64,000 bases of DNA. Source: Micromonospora rifamycinica. Its GTDB lineage: Bacteria > Actinomycetota > Actinomycetes > Mycobacteriales > Micromonosporaceae. Shown piece after piece: positions 37,291 to 46,883 of the stretch (position 1 is the first letter of the stretch; each line of letters starts with the position of its first letter). Made by a program: the position numbers and the translations under genes. The stretch spans positions 6,764,001 to 6,828,000 of the forward strand of contig NZ_LT607752.1 of assembly GCF_900090265.1 (NCBI RefSeq), read 5' to 3'. Under the pieces are notes generated by a model. The model saw nothing but the letters and a program-made list of their open reading frames with translations. It had not been told where the DNA came from and made no database searches.

Positions 37291-38340
37291 GTGGTGATGT
37301 TCGAGCAGGGGGTGCGCCGGGCGCTGTTCCGCATCGGGGGCGGGGACGCCGAGGCGGCGCACGACTGGACGCTGCGCCAGCTGGCCGCCCTGTCCCGGCG
37401 GCCGGCGGCGCTGGCGTTGCTGCGGGCCCGCAATCTGCACCGGGCACCCCGGACGGTGTTCGGGGTGGACTTCCCCAACCCGGTGGGGTTGGGGGCGGGC
37501 ATGGACAAGAACGGGGTGGCCCTGCCGGCCTGGCCGGCGTTGGGGTTCGGCTTCGTCGAGGTGGGCACGGTCACCGCGCACCCCCAGCCGGGCAACCCCC
37601 GGCCCCGGCTGTTCCGGCTGCCCGACAGCACGGCCGTGATCAACCGGATGGGCTTCAACAACGCCGGGGCGCAGGCGCTGGCCGACCGGCTGGCCGCGTC
37701 GCCCCGCCCGCTCGGGGTGCCGCTGGGCATCTCGCTGGGCAAGTCCAAGGTGACCCCGCTGGAGGACGCGGTCGAGGACTACCTCACCTCGTACCGGGCG
37801 TTGCGCGGGCACGGCGACTACTTCGCGGTCAACGTCTCCTCGCCGAACACCCCGGGGCTGCGGTCGTTGCAGGACCGGGCTCACCTGGACGCCCTGCTGG
37901 CCGCCCTGGTGGGGGAGAAGCCGGTGCTGGTGAAGATCGCCCCGGACCTCACCGAACCGGCGGTGGCCGAGCTGCTGGAGGTCTGCCTGGCCCGGGGGGC
38001 GGCCGGGGTGATCGCCACCAACACCACGCTGGCCCGCGACGGTCTCGCCCCCACCGACCGGGAGCGTGGCGCGCAGGCCGGTGGCCTGTCCGGCGCCCCG
38101 CTGACCGGGCGGGCCCGGGAGATGGTCGCCTTCGTCCACCGGGAGACCGGCGGCCGGCTGCCGGTCATCGGGGTCGGCGGCATCCTCGACCCGGACGACG
38201 CGGCCCGGATGTTCGACGCCGGGGCCAGCCTGGTCCAGCTCTACACCGGCTTCATCTACCGGGGGCCGGCGCTGGTCCGGGCCGCCGCCCGGGTGTCGCC
38301 CGGGGCGGCGGCGGCCGACCGGGCGGTGACCGGGCGGTGA
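37291..38340 (+). CDS. pyrD: Dihydroorotate dehydrogenase (quinone), class 2
   Basis: Membrane-associated flavoenzyme oxidising dihydroorotate to orotate with quinone. The 349 residues show an N-terminal helical domain typical of class 2 (GVRRALFRIGGGDAEAAHDWTLRQLAAL), GLGAGMDKNGVALPAW, NRMGFNNAGAQAL, VNVSSPNTPGLRSLQ with the catalytic Ser, VKIAPDLTE and GVGGILDPDDAARMFDAGASLVQLYTGF. GTG 37291 is 6 bases after GGAGGGG; ATG 37297 is the alternative. Confidence 0.96.
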   Translation: MVMFEQGVRRALFRIGGGDAEAAHDWTLRQLAALSRRPAALALLRARNLHRAPRTVFGVDFPNPVGLGAGMDKNGVALPAWPALGFGFVEVGTVTAHPQPGNPRPRLFRLPDSTAVINRMGFNNAGAQALADRLAASPRPLGVPLGISLGKSKVTPLEDAVEDYLTSYRALRGHGDYFAVNVSSPNTPGLRSLQDRAHLDALLAALVGEKPVLVKIAPDLTEPAVAELLEVCLARGAAGVIATNTTLARDGLAPTDRERGAQAGGLSGAPLTGRAREMVAFVHRETGGRLPVIGVGGILDPDDAARMFDAGASLVQLYTGFIYRGPALVRAAARVSPGAAAADRAVTGR

Positions 38341-38708
38341 GCCGACGGGTACGCCCGGCGCTCCCGGTCGTGCCCGTCGCGCCGTCGACACCGGTCGCCG
38401 GTTCCACCGCCGACGGAGCCGTCCCGGACCCCGGTCCGCGACCGTGCCGCACGCGGCTCCGTGGCGTCGTGGCCGCCGTGGGGGCGGCGGAGCGGGCACA
38501 CCCGCGCCGTCGCCGTCGGGTCGGCGGGGTGCTGGACCGCACGGCCGGCCCGCGCTGTCGGGATGGTGGGGTGTCGGCCCGCACGGCCGGCCCGCGCCGT
38601 CGGGGTGGCGGGGCCGCCGGCGTGCCGGTCCGCACGCAGAGCCCGCGCCGTCGGCGCGGCGTGGCCGCCGGGGTGGCGGTCGTCGAGGGTACGGAGGAGC
38701 GCGCGTGA
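38337..38708 (+). other. 123-codon Arg/Pro-rich frame bridging pyrD and bioA
   Basis: The 364-bp gap between pyrD and bioA is one open frame. It starts at a GTG overlapping the pyrD stop and stops at a TGA overlapping the bioA GTG. The product is low-complexity (Arg, Gly, Ala, Pro) and includes three imperfect direct repeats (38538, 38580 and 38630, core GGCCCGCGCCGTCGG). No domain is recognisable. It is probably non-coding repeat-derived sequence that happens to stay open at high GC, but the double overlap is noted. Confidence 0.25.
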
Positions 38709-39979
38709 CGCCCGAGGAGATGCTGGCCGCCGACCGGGCGCACGTCTGGCACCCGTACGCGGTGTCGCCGCCGGCGCACCCGCCCTACCCGGTGCACAGC
38801 GCCGAGGGGGTGCGGCTGCGGTTGGCCGACGGCCGGGAACTGGTCGACGGGATGTCGTCCTGGTGGGCGGCGATCCACGGCTACCGGCACCCGGTGCTGG
38901 ACGCGGCGGTCACCGACCAGCTGGGCCGGATGAGTCACGTGATGTTCGGCGGGCTCACCCACGAGCCGGCGGTCCGGCTGGCCCGGACCCTGGTCGAGCT
39001 GGCCCCGGACGGGCTGGAACACGTCTTCCTGGCCGATTCGGGCTCGGTCTCGGTCGAGGTGGCGATCAAGATGTGCCTGCAGTACCAGCGGGCCACCGGG
39101 CGGCCGGAGCGCCGCCGGCTGGGCACCTGGCGGGGCGGCTACCACGGCGACACCTTCCATCCGATGAGCGTGTGCGACCCCGAGGGCGGGATGCACCACC
39201 TCTGGGGGGACGCGCTGCCCCGGCAGGTCTTCGCCCCGGCGCCGCCCGGCGGCTTCACCGACCCGCCCGACCCGGGGTACGTGACGGCGCTGACCGACGC
39301 CGTCGCCCGGCACGCCGACGAACTGGCCGCGGTCATCGTGGAGCCGGTGGTGCAGGGGGCGGGCGGGATGCGCTTCCACCACCCGGGGTACCTGCGGGTG
39401 CTGCGCGAGGTGACCCGCGCGCACGGGGTGCTGCTGATCTTCGACGAGATCGCCACCGGGTTCGGCCGGACCGGGACGATGTTCGCCGCCGAGCACGCCG
39501 GGGTGAGTCCGGACGTGCTCTGCGTCGGCAAGGCGCTGACCGGTGGTTACCTCACCCTGGCGGCGGCGCTGTGCACCCCGGAGGTGGCCCGGGGCATCGC
39601 CCGGGACGGGGTGCTCGCGCACGGTCCCACGTTCATGGGCAACCCGCTGGCCTGTGCGGTCGCCAACGCCTCCCTGGGGCTGCTGCGGGCCGGCGACTGG
39701 GCCGCCGAGGTGGCCCGCGTGGGGGCGGGGCTGCGCGCCGGCCTGGAGCCGCTGCGGGGGGCGCCGGGCGTGACGGACGTCCGGGTGCTGGGGGCGATCG
39801 GTGTGGTGCAGCTGGACCGCGAGGTGGACGTGGCGGCGGCGACGGCCGCCGCGGTGGCCCGGGGCGTGTGGCTGCGCCCCTTCCGGGACCTGGTGTACAC
39901 CATGCCGCCCTACCTGACCGGGGACGCGGACGTGGCCCGGATCACGGCCGGGATCGCCGCCGCGGTCGGGGCCGGCTGA
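38705..39979 (+). CDS. bioA: Adenosylmethionine-8-amino-7-oxononanoate aminotransferase
   Basis: PLP enzyme of biotin synthesis; it transfers an amino group from SAM to KAPA to give DAPA. The 424 residues contain HVWHPYAVSPP, DGMSSWWAAIHGYRHPVLDAA (BioA-specific), DSGSVSVEVAIKM, WRGGYHGDTFHPMSV, LIFDEIATGFGRTG and the PLP-Lys in LCVGKALTGGYLT. GTG 38705 has GGAGG 7 bases upstream. It stands alone among pyrimidine genes; no other bio gene is in view. Confidence 0.94.
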   Translation: MTPEEMLAADRAHVWHPYAVSPPAHPPYPVHSAEGVRLRLADGRELVDGMSSWWAAIHGYRHPVLDAAVTDQLGRMSHVMFGGLTHEPAVRLARTLVELAPDGLEHVFLADSGSVSVEVAIKMCLQYQRATGRPERRRLGTWRGGYHGDTFHPMSVCDPEGGMHHLWGDALPRQVFAPAPPGGFTDPPDPGYVTALTDAVARHADELAAVIVEPVVQGAGGMRFHHPGYLRVLREVTRAHGVLLIFDEIATGFGRTGTMFAAEHAGVSPDVLCVGKALTGGYLTLAAALCTPEVARGIARDGVLAHGPTFMGNPLACAVANASLGLLRAGDWAAEVARVGAGLRAGLEPLRGAPGVTDVRVLGAIGVVQLDREVDVAAATAAAVARGVWLRPFRDLVYTMPPYLTGDADVARITAGIAAAVGAG

Positions 39980-40058
39980 GGTCCGGGCGGGCGGGGATCC
40001 GCAAGCCGGGGCGGCGACCGTCGTCGCGGCCGGTGGACACGACACGAGAGGAGCAACG

Positions 40059-40898
40059 ATGGAGACCTTCGGAACCCGGCTGCACCGGGCGATGGCGGAG
40101 CGTGGGCCGCTCTGCGTCGGCATCGATCCGCACCCCGGGCTGCTGGCCCGCTGGGGCCTGCCGGACGACGTCGACGGGCTGGAGCGGTTCGCCCGGACCG
40201 TCGCGGAAGCGCTCGGTGACCGGGTTGCGGTGATCAAGCCCCAGTCGGCCTTCTTCGAGCGATTCGGGAGCCGCGGAGTGGGGATTCTTGAGTCAACTAT
40301 CCGACAGTTACGCGAGGCCGGGGCGCTCGTTCTGCTCGACGTCAAGCGCGGCGACATCGGTTCGACCGTCGCCGCGTACGCCTCCGCGTACCTTGATCCA
40401 TCCAGCCCGTTGTATGTCGACGCGCTCACCGCGAGCCCCTACCTGGGAGTAGGTTCGCTGGCGCCGATGTTCGAGGCCGCCACCACGCACGGTGGCGGGG
40501 TGTTCGTGTTAGCGCTCACCTCCAACCCCGAGGGGGCGCAGGTGCAGCGTGCGGTCACCTCCGGTGGACGCACCGTGGCGCAGCTTGTTATCGATGAGAT
40601 TTCCCAGCTCAACAGGGGTGCCGACCCGCTCGGCAGCATCGGATTGGTGGTCGGCGCGACCATCGGCGATACCGGTCACGACCTGTCCTCGGTCAACGGT
40701 CCACTGCTCGCGCCGGGGCTCGGCGCCCAGGGTGCGACGGCCGCCGATCTACCCACCGTGTTCGGCCCCAACCTCTCCGCAGTGCTGCCGTCGTACTCCC
40801 GGGAGGTGCTCAACGCGGGCCCCGACCCGACCGCGTTGCGGGCCGCCGCCGACCGCGCGGCGGCCGACTGCCGGCAGATTCTTGCTTCCGCAAACTGA
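40059..40898 (+). CDS. pyrF: Orotidine 5'-phosphate decarboxylase
   Basis: Last step of UMP synthesis. The 279 residues are of the longer type 2 (PyrF2) class common in actinobacteria: LCVGIDPHPGLLARWGL, VIKPQSAFFERFGS, VLLDVKRGDIGST with the catalytic Lys/Asp, and APGLGAQGAT. GAGAGGAG precedes the ATG. Unlike its neighbours, the stretch 40225-40690 uses many A/T-ending codons and has two TTA leucine codons (40308-40310, residue 84; 40509-40511, residue 151), suggesting different ancestry or bldA-type control. Confidence 0.96.
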   Translation: METFGTRLHRAMAERGPLCVGIDPHPGLLARWGLPDDVDGLERFARTVAEALGDRVAVIKPQSAFFERFGSRGVGILESTIRQLREAGALVLLDVKRGDIGSTVAAYASAYLDPSSPLYVDALTASPYLGVGSLAPMFEAATTHGGGVFVLALTSNPEGAQVQRAVTSGGRTVAQLVIDEISQLNRGADPLGSIGLVVGATIGDTGHDLSSVNGPLLAPGLGAQGATAADLPTVFGPNLSAVLPSYSREVLNAGPDPTALRAAADRAAADCRQILASAN

Positions 40899-40940
40899 CT
40901 GACGGCTCGGTCACTTTACGTTGATCATCGCGCGTCCACG

Positions 40941-40969
40941 TTGCCGAAAACTCCGGCGAACGCTAGTTT
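40941..40969 (+). promoter_or_regulatory. Promoter upstream of mihF
   Basis: TTGCCG and TAGTTT are separated by 17 bases in an AT-richer gap, giving a good sigma-70-like promoter about 104 bases before the mihF start. The leader ends in GAGGAGAA. Confidence 0.55.
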
Positions 40970-41072
40970 TCCCCGCGCTGGGAACCACGGACCCCTTTGG
41001 TTGCCAGCGACACCACGTTTCACAGAGCGTCGGTGCGTTCCGCCCGTCGCGATAGGGACCTGAGGAGAACTG

Positions 41073-41390
41073 GTGCCGCTCCCGTCACTGACCCCCGAGC
41101 AGCGCGCTGCCGCGCTGGAAAAGGCCGCGGAGATCCGCAAGGCCCGTGCTGAGCTGAAGGAGCAGCTCAAGCAGGGCAAGACCACCCTGGCCGCCGTCCT
41201 TGCGCGAGCCGAGTCCGACGATGTCGTCGGCAAGCTCAAGGTGTCGGCCGTGCTGCAGGCGATGCCGGGTATCGGCAAGATCCGGGCCACCCAGATCATG
41301 GAGAAGCTCAAGATCGCCGACAGCCGCCGTCTGCGTGGTCTGGGCGAGCAGCAGCGTAAGGCGCTGCTTGGAGAGTTCGCCGCCAACTGA
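41073..41390 (+). CDS. mihF: Actinobacterial integration host factor (mIHF)
   Basis: A 105-residue nucleoid-associated DNA-binding protein, essential in mycobacteria. It is all-helical: EQRAAALEKAAEIRKARAELKEQLKQGKTTLAAVL, then the helix-two-turn-helix-like VSAVLQAMPGIGKIRATQIMEKLKIADSRRLRGLGEQQR. GAGGAGAA sits 6 bases before GTG 41073. The mihF-gmk-rpoZ-coaBC-metK order is conserved across actinobacteria. Confidence 0.95.
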   Translation: MPLPSLTPEQRAAALEKAAEIRKARAELKEQLKQGKTTLAAVLARAESDDVVGKLKVSAVLQAMPGIGKIRATQIMEKLKIADSRRLRGLGEQQRKALLGEFAAN

Positions 41391-41415
41391 TCGCCGCAGC
41401 AGGTAGAAACAAGCG

Positions 41416-41916
41416 GTGAGCACGGATGACAAGACGTGCCCGGCGGTGCGGCTCACCGTCCTGACCGGACCTTCGGGTGCCGGTCGGGGCGGTGTGGTCG
41501 AGGCGGTCCGGGCGCGTTCCTCCTCCGTGTGGGTGCCGGTTCCGGTGACCACCCGGGCACGTCGCCCCGGCGAGACCGACGGCGTCGACCGGCTCTTCCG
41601 GGAGCCTGCCGAGTTCGATCGGATGATCGCCGCGGACGAGCTGCTCGAGTGGTCCCGGGCCGGGCCGTACCGTCGGGGCACCCCGCGCGCCCCGCTGGTC
41701 GACCGACTGGCGCGGGGACGGCCGGTGCTGCTCCCGCTGGACCTGCCCGGTGCGCTCGCCCTCCGAACGGCCCTGTCCTGGGTCCGCCTGGTGCTGCTGC
41801 TGCCGCCCGGGCACCGCCCGGACCCGGCCGTCGCGGCCCTCGCCACGCACACCGTCCGACACGACCGCACCGAGCGCGCCGCCGATGAGCTGGTAGGCTT
41901 GCTCGGTTCGTCCTAA
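41416..41916 (+). CDS. gmk: Guanylate-kinase-like protein with degenerate P-loop
   Basis: It occupies the position of gmk (GMP to GDP) and keeps parts of the family: VTTRARRPGETDGVDRLF (GMP-binding) and LLEWSRAGPYRRGTPR. At 166 residues it is shorter than the usual ~190-205. The P-loop reads GPSGAGRGG (residues 18-26) where GPSGxGKxT is normal, so the ATP-binding Lys and Thr are lost. The LID and following RxxxR arginine region are missing. It may be inactive or altered, with a true guanylate kinase elsewhere; the coding frame itself looks intact. Confidence 0.8.
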   Translation: MSTDDKTCPAVRLTVLTGPSGAGRGGVVEAVRARSSSVWVPVPVTTRARRPGETDGVDRLFREPAEFDRMIAADELLEWSRAGPYRRGTPRAPLVDRLARGRPVLLPLDLPGALALRTALSWVRLVLLLPPGHRPDPAVAALATHTVRHDRTERAADELVGLLGSS

Positions 41917-41970
41917 TCTGGCTCCCGTCCGGCCGCGGTGTCGCGGTCGACCGGCCGGTCGCGTTCCGCG

Positions 41971-42022
41971 CGGCCGAGCGACCAGCCGCGTCCCCGCGGC
42001 CGAGCGACCAGCCGCGTTCCGC
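41971..42022 (+). repeat. Two 26-bp tandem repeats upstream of rpoZ
   Basis: CGGCCGAGCGACCAGCCGCG begins units at 41971 and 41997 (period 26), with a more diverged copy just before. It lies in the 135-bp gap before rpoZ. Confidence 0.75.
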
Positions 42023-42051
42023 GCGGACACTTCAGACGCAGAGGGTATTTC

Positions 42052-42315
42052 GTGGGATCCATCGCCAACCCCGAGGGCATCACCAACCCGCCGATCGACG
42101 AGCTGCTCGAGAAGACCACCTCGAAGTACGCGCTGGTGATCTTCGCCGCCAAGCGCGCCCGTCAGGTCAACGCCTACTACAGCCAGCTCGGCGAGGGCCT
42201 GCTCGAGTACGTCGGCCCGCTCGTGGAGACCACTCCGCAGGAGAAGCCGCTCTCCATCGCCATGCGTGAGATCAACGCGGGCCTGCTCACCGCCGAGCCG
42301 ACCGACCAGCCGTAG
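42052..42315 (+). CDS. rpoZ: RNA polymerase omega subunit
   Basis: Small subunit that helps assemble beta-prime. The 87 residues show GITNPPIDELLEKTTSKYALVIFAAKRARQVNAYY and the C-terminal PLSIAMREINAGLL, both typical of actinobacterial omega. GTG 42052 has GAGGG 6 bases upstream; the longer upstream frame is repeat sequence. coaBC follows after 14 bases. Confidence 0.96.
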   Translation: MGSIANPEGITNPPIDELLEKTTSKYALVIFAAKRARQVNAYYSQLGEGLLEYVGPLVETTPQEKPLSIAMREINAGLLTAEPTDQP

Positions 42316-42329
42316 TACCCCGTACCCCG

Positions 42330-43538
42330 ATGTCCGCCGAGATCGTGCTCGGAGTCGGCGGTGGCATCGCCGCCTACAAGGCGTGTGAGCTGCTGCGGCT
42401 CTTCACGGAGTCGGGCCACCGGGTCCGGGTCGTGCCGACCGCGTCGGCGCTCCGCTTCGTCGGAGCGCCGACCTGGGCGGCGCTGTCCGGCCAGCCGGTC
42501 GCCGACGACGTCTGGTCCGAGGTCCACCAGGTCCCGCACGTCCGGCTCGGCCAGCGGGCCGACCTGGTGGTGGTCGCGCCGGCCACCGCCGACCTGCTGG
42601 CCCGGACCGCCCACGGCCTCGCCGACGACCTGCTCACCAACATCCTGCTCACCGCGCGCTGTCCGGTGCTGCTCGCCCCGGCGATGCACACCGAGATGTG
42701 GGAGCACCCCGCCACCGTCGCGAACGTCGCCACCCTGCGCGGCCGGGGCGTGCGGGTGATCGAGCCCGCCGTCGGCCGGCTCACCGGCGCCGACAGCGGC
42801 AAGGGGCGGCTGCCCGACCCGGCCGAGATCTTCGCCGTCGCCCGCCGCGCCCTCGCCCGGGGCGTCGACGCCCCGGCCGACCTGGCCGGTCGGCACCTGG
42901 TGGTCACCGCCGGCGGCACCCGGGAACCGCTCGACCCGGTCCGGTTCCTCGGCAACCGCTCCTCCGGCAAGCAGGGGTACGCATTCGCCCGCGCGGCCGT
43001 CGCCCGGGGCGCCCGGGTCACCCTGATCAGCGCCAACGTGTCGCTGGCCGCCCCGGCCGGGGTCGACCTGGTGCGGGTGGGCAGCACCGGGGAGCTGCGC
43101 ACGGCCACCCTGGCCGCCGCCGAGGACGCCGACGCGCTGGTGATGGCGGCGGCACCGGCCGACTTCCGGCCGGCGCACTACGCGACCGGTAAAATCAAGA
43201 AGTCGGACGACGGCGGCGCGCCGACCATCGAGCTGGTCACCAATCCGGACATCGCCGCCGAGTGGGGGCGCCTGCGCCGCCCGGGGCAGGTGCTGGTGGT
43301 GTTCGCCGCCGAGACCGGCGACGCCGAGGCCAACGGTCGGGCCAAACTCGCCCGCAAACGGGCCGACCTGGTGGTCGTCAACGAGGTCGGCGTCGACAAG
43401 GTCTTCGGCGCCGAGACCAACGCGGCCGCCGTGATCGGCGCGGACGGCACCGTGCACCACCTGCCGGAACAGCCCAAGGAGGAGCTGGCCGACCGGGTGT
43501 GGGACCTGGTGCTCGCCCGGTGGGCCGACCGGTCCTGA
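42330..43538 (+). CDS. coaBC: Bifunctional phosphopantothenoylcysteine decarboxylase / phosphopantothenate-cysteine ligase
   Basis: Two successive coenzyme A steps. The 402 residues comprise an N-terminal FMN flavoprotein decarboxylase (CoaC: GVGGGIAAYKACELLR, VVAPATADLLARTAHGLADDLLTN, ALLAPAMHTEMWEHPA-type motif) and a C-terminal CTP-dependent ligase (CoaB: VVTAGGTREPLDPVRFLGNRSSGKQGYA, AAAPADFRP and KIKKSDD). Full length with intact motifs. Confidence 0.96.
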   Translation: MSAEIVLGVGGGIAAYKACELLRLFTESGHRVRVVPTASALRFVGAPTWAALSGQPVADDVWSEVHQVPHVRLGQRADLVVVAPATADLLARTAHGLADDLLTNILLTARCPVLLAPAMHTEMWEHPATVANVATLRGRGVRVIEPAVGRLTGADSGKGRLPDPAEIFAVARRALARGVDAPADLAGRHLVVTAGGTREPLDPVRFLGNRSSGKQGYAFARAAVARGARVTLISANVSLAAPAGVDLVRVGSTGELRTATLAAAEDADALVMAAAPADFRPAHYATGKIKKSDDGGAPTIELVTNPDIAAEWGRLRRPGQVLVVFAAETGDAEANGRAKLARKRADLVVVNEVGVDKVFGAETNAAAVIGADGTVHHLPEQPKEELADRVWDLVLARWADRS

Positions 43539-43586
43539 ACGGTGGATGCCCGGTCGCCGGGGTCGAAGGTGGCGCACCGTGATGAC

Positions 43587-43592
43587 TAGACT
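43587..43592 (+). promoter_or_regulatory. -10 box for metK
   Basis: TAGACT lies 37 bases before the metK GTG in an AT-rich stretch (43582-43625). The implied leader of about 31 bases is too short for a SAM riboswitch; AGGAG at 43621-43625 is the ribosome site. Confidence 0.5.
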
Positions 43593-43629
43593 GCTGCGCA
43601 ACGATTATCAAAAAGAGCTTAGGAGTCCC

Positions 43630-44823
<1,194 letters not shown>

Positions 44824-44837
44824 CCGGCACCGCGCCC

Positions 44838-44873
44838 AGCGACCGGCGACCCGCTGACGGGTCGCCGGTCGCT
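44838..44873 (+). terminator. Terminator after metK, abutting priA
   Basis: Arms 44838-44853 and 44858-44873 (AGCGACCGGCGACCCG) pair perfectly over 16 bp around CTGA. It ends only 9 bases before the first available priA start codon, leaving no room for a separate ribosome site. Confidence 0.75.
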
Positions 44874-44882
44874 CGGGTTTGT

Positions 44883-46883
44883 GTGGAAGTCCCGCTGCCC
44901 CACCTCGACCGCCCCTTCGACTACCTGGTCCCCGCCGGGCTGGCCGCCGACGCGGTCCCCGGGGTGCGGGTCAAGGTCCGCTTCGCCGGTCAGCTGGTCG
45001 ACGGTTGGCTGCTGGAACGCGTCGACGCCTCGACCCACGGCGGCCGGCTGGCGTACCTGGAGAAGGTGGTGTCCGCCGAGCCGGTGCTGGCCGCGGAGGT
45101 GGTCCGCCTGGCCCGGGCGGTGGCCGACCGGTACGCCGGCAACCTCGCCGACGTGCTCCGGCTGGCCGTCCCGCCCCGGCACGCCCGGGTCGAGAAGGAA
45201 CCCCGCGCCACCCCGGTCCCGTCCGCCGCCCCGGCTGCCGCCGGTCCGCCTGCCGCCGCCCCGGCTGCCGCCGATCCGGCCGCTCCCGGTGTGGGTGACG
45301 GCGCCGGGGTGCCGCCGCGTCCTGTGGTGACCGACCCGCGCGGGTGGCGGGACTATCCGGCCGGTCCGGCCTACCTGACGGCGCTCGCCGACGGCCGGAT
45401 GCCCCGGGCCGTCTGGTCGGCGCTGGCCGGGGAGGACTGGGCCGCCCGGTACGCCGACGCGGTCGCCGCCACCCTCGCCGGTGGGCGGGGCGCGGTGGTG
45501 GTGGTCGCCGACGCCCGGGACCTCGACCGGCTCGACGCGGCGTTGACCGCGCTGCTCGGCCCCGGCCGGCACGTGACCCTCTCGGCGGCGCTCGGCCCGG
45601 CCCGCCGCTACCGGGCGTTCCTGGCCGCCCGGCGGGGCGACGTGCCGGTGGTGATCGGCACCCGGGCCGCCATGTTCGCCCCGGTGGCGCGGCTCGGCCT
45701 GGTGGCGATCTGGGACGACGGGGACGACCTGCACGCCGAGCCCCGCGCGCCGTACCCGCACGCCCGCGAGGTGCTGCTCACCCGGGCCCGGCTGGCCGAC
45801 GCCGCCGCGCTGGTCGGTGGGTGGACCCGGACCGCCGAGGGGCAGCTCCTGGTGGAGACCGGCTGGGCCCGTGAGGTGGTCGCGGACCGGGCGACCCTGC
45901 GGGCGCGTACCCCGGCGATCGCCCCGACCGGGGACGACCCGCAACTGGCCCGGGATCCGGGGGCCGCGACCGCCCGGCTGCCCAGCCTGGCCTGGACCAC
46001 CGCCCGGGACACCCTGCGCGCGGACGCGCCGGTGCTGGTCCAGGTGCCCCGCCGCGGCTACCTGCCGTCGGTCTCCTGCGCCGACTGCCGGGCCCCGGCC
46101 CGCTGCCCGCACTGCGCCGGCCCGCTGGCGCTGCGGGCCGCCGACGCGCCGCCGGCCTGCCGGTGGTGCGGTCGGGTGGTCGCCGCATACGCCTGTCCGC
46201 AGTGCGGTGGGCGGCGGCTGCGGGCGGCGGTCACCGGTGCCCGACGAACCGCCGAGGAGCTGGGCCGGGCCTTTCCCGGGGTGCCGGTACGCACGTCGGG
46301 CCGCGACGAGGTGCTGACCGACGTCCCGGCGGGCGCGGGTCTGGTCATCGCCACCCCGGGGGCCGAGCCGGTGGCCGAGGGGGGGTACGGCGCGGTGCTG
46401 CTGCTGGACTCCTGGGCGCTGCTCACCCGGGCCGATCTGCGGGCCGGTGAGGAGACCCTGCGCCGGTGGCTGTCCGCCGCCGCCCTGGCCCGGCCCGCCC
46501 CGGCCGGGGGAAAGGTGGTGGTGGTCGCCGACGGCGCGCTCGCCCCGGTGCAGGCGCTGCTGCGCTGGGATCCGGGCTGGTTCGCCGCCCGGGAGCTGGC
46601 CGAGCGCCGGGAACTGGGCTTCCCGCCCGCGGTGAAGATGGCCAGCGTCACCGGCGACGCGGACGCGGTGGCCGACCTGCTGGCCCAGGCCCGGCTGCCC
46701 GACGGGGCGGAGGTGCTCGGCCCGGTCCCCGCCGACCGGGACCGGGAGCGGATGCTGGTCCGGGTGCCCCGGGCGCGGGCCGCCGCGCTGGCCGAGGCGC
46801 TGCACGTCGCCGCCGGGGTGCGCAGCGCCCGCCGGGCCGCCGAGCCGGTCCGCCTCCAGGTCGATCCGCTCAGCCTTTTCTGA
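44883..46883 (+). CDS. priA: PriA-like primosomal protein without helicase motifs
   Basis: A 666-residue actinobacterial PriA homologue, expected to act in replication restart. The N-terminal DNA-binding domain (PLPHLDRPFDYLVPAGL) and eight zinc-binding cysteines (CADC, CPHC, CRWC, CPQC, ~395-445) are kept. The helicase Walker A (normally GSGKT) and DEEH box are not: the regions read SALAGEDWAARY and LVAIWDDGDDL, so ATP-driven unwinding is unlikely. GTG 44883 is the first start codon in frame, but the typical N-terminal ARVCVEVPLPH continues upstream of it. Confidence 0.87.
   Translation: MEVPLPHLDRPFDYLVPAGLAADAVPGVRVKVRFAGQLVDGWLLERVDASTHGGRLAYLEKVVSAEPVLAAEVVRLARAVADRYAGNLADVLRLAVPPRHARVEKEPRATPVPSAAPAAAGPPAAAPAAADPAAPGVGDGAGVPPRPVVTDPRGWRDYPAGPAYLTALADGRMPRAVWSALAGEDWAARYADAVAATLAGGRGAVVVVADARDLDRLDAALTALLGPGRHVTLSAALGPARRYRAFLAARRGDVPVVIGTRAAMFAPVARLGLVAIWDDGDDLHAEPRAPYPHAREVLLTRARLADAAALVGGWTRTAEGQLLVETGWAREVVADRATLRARTPAIAPTGDDPQLARDPGAATARLPSLAWTTARDTLRADAPVLVQVPRRGYLPSVSCADCRAPARCPHCAGPLALRAADAPPACRWCGRVVAAYACPQCGGRRLRAAVTGARRTAEELGRAFPGVPVRTSGRDEVLTDVPAGAGLVIATPGAEPVAEGGYGAVLLLDSWALLTRADLRAGEETLRRWLSAAALARPAPAGGKVVVVADGALAPVQALLRWDPGWFAARELAERRELGFPPAVKMASVTGDADAVADLLAQARLPDGAEVLGPVPADRDRERMLVRVPRARAAALAEALHVAAGVRSARRAAEPVRLQVDPLSLF

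Noticed and set aside
41416..41916. Frameshift explaining the odd guanylate kinase
   Set aside because: The missing LID sequence does not appear in another frame, and the C-terminal part remains in the same frame, so this is true divergence in the given sequence.
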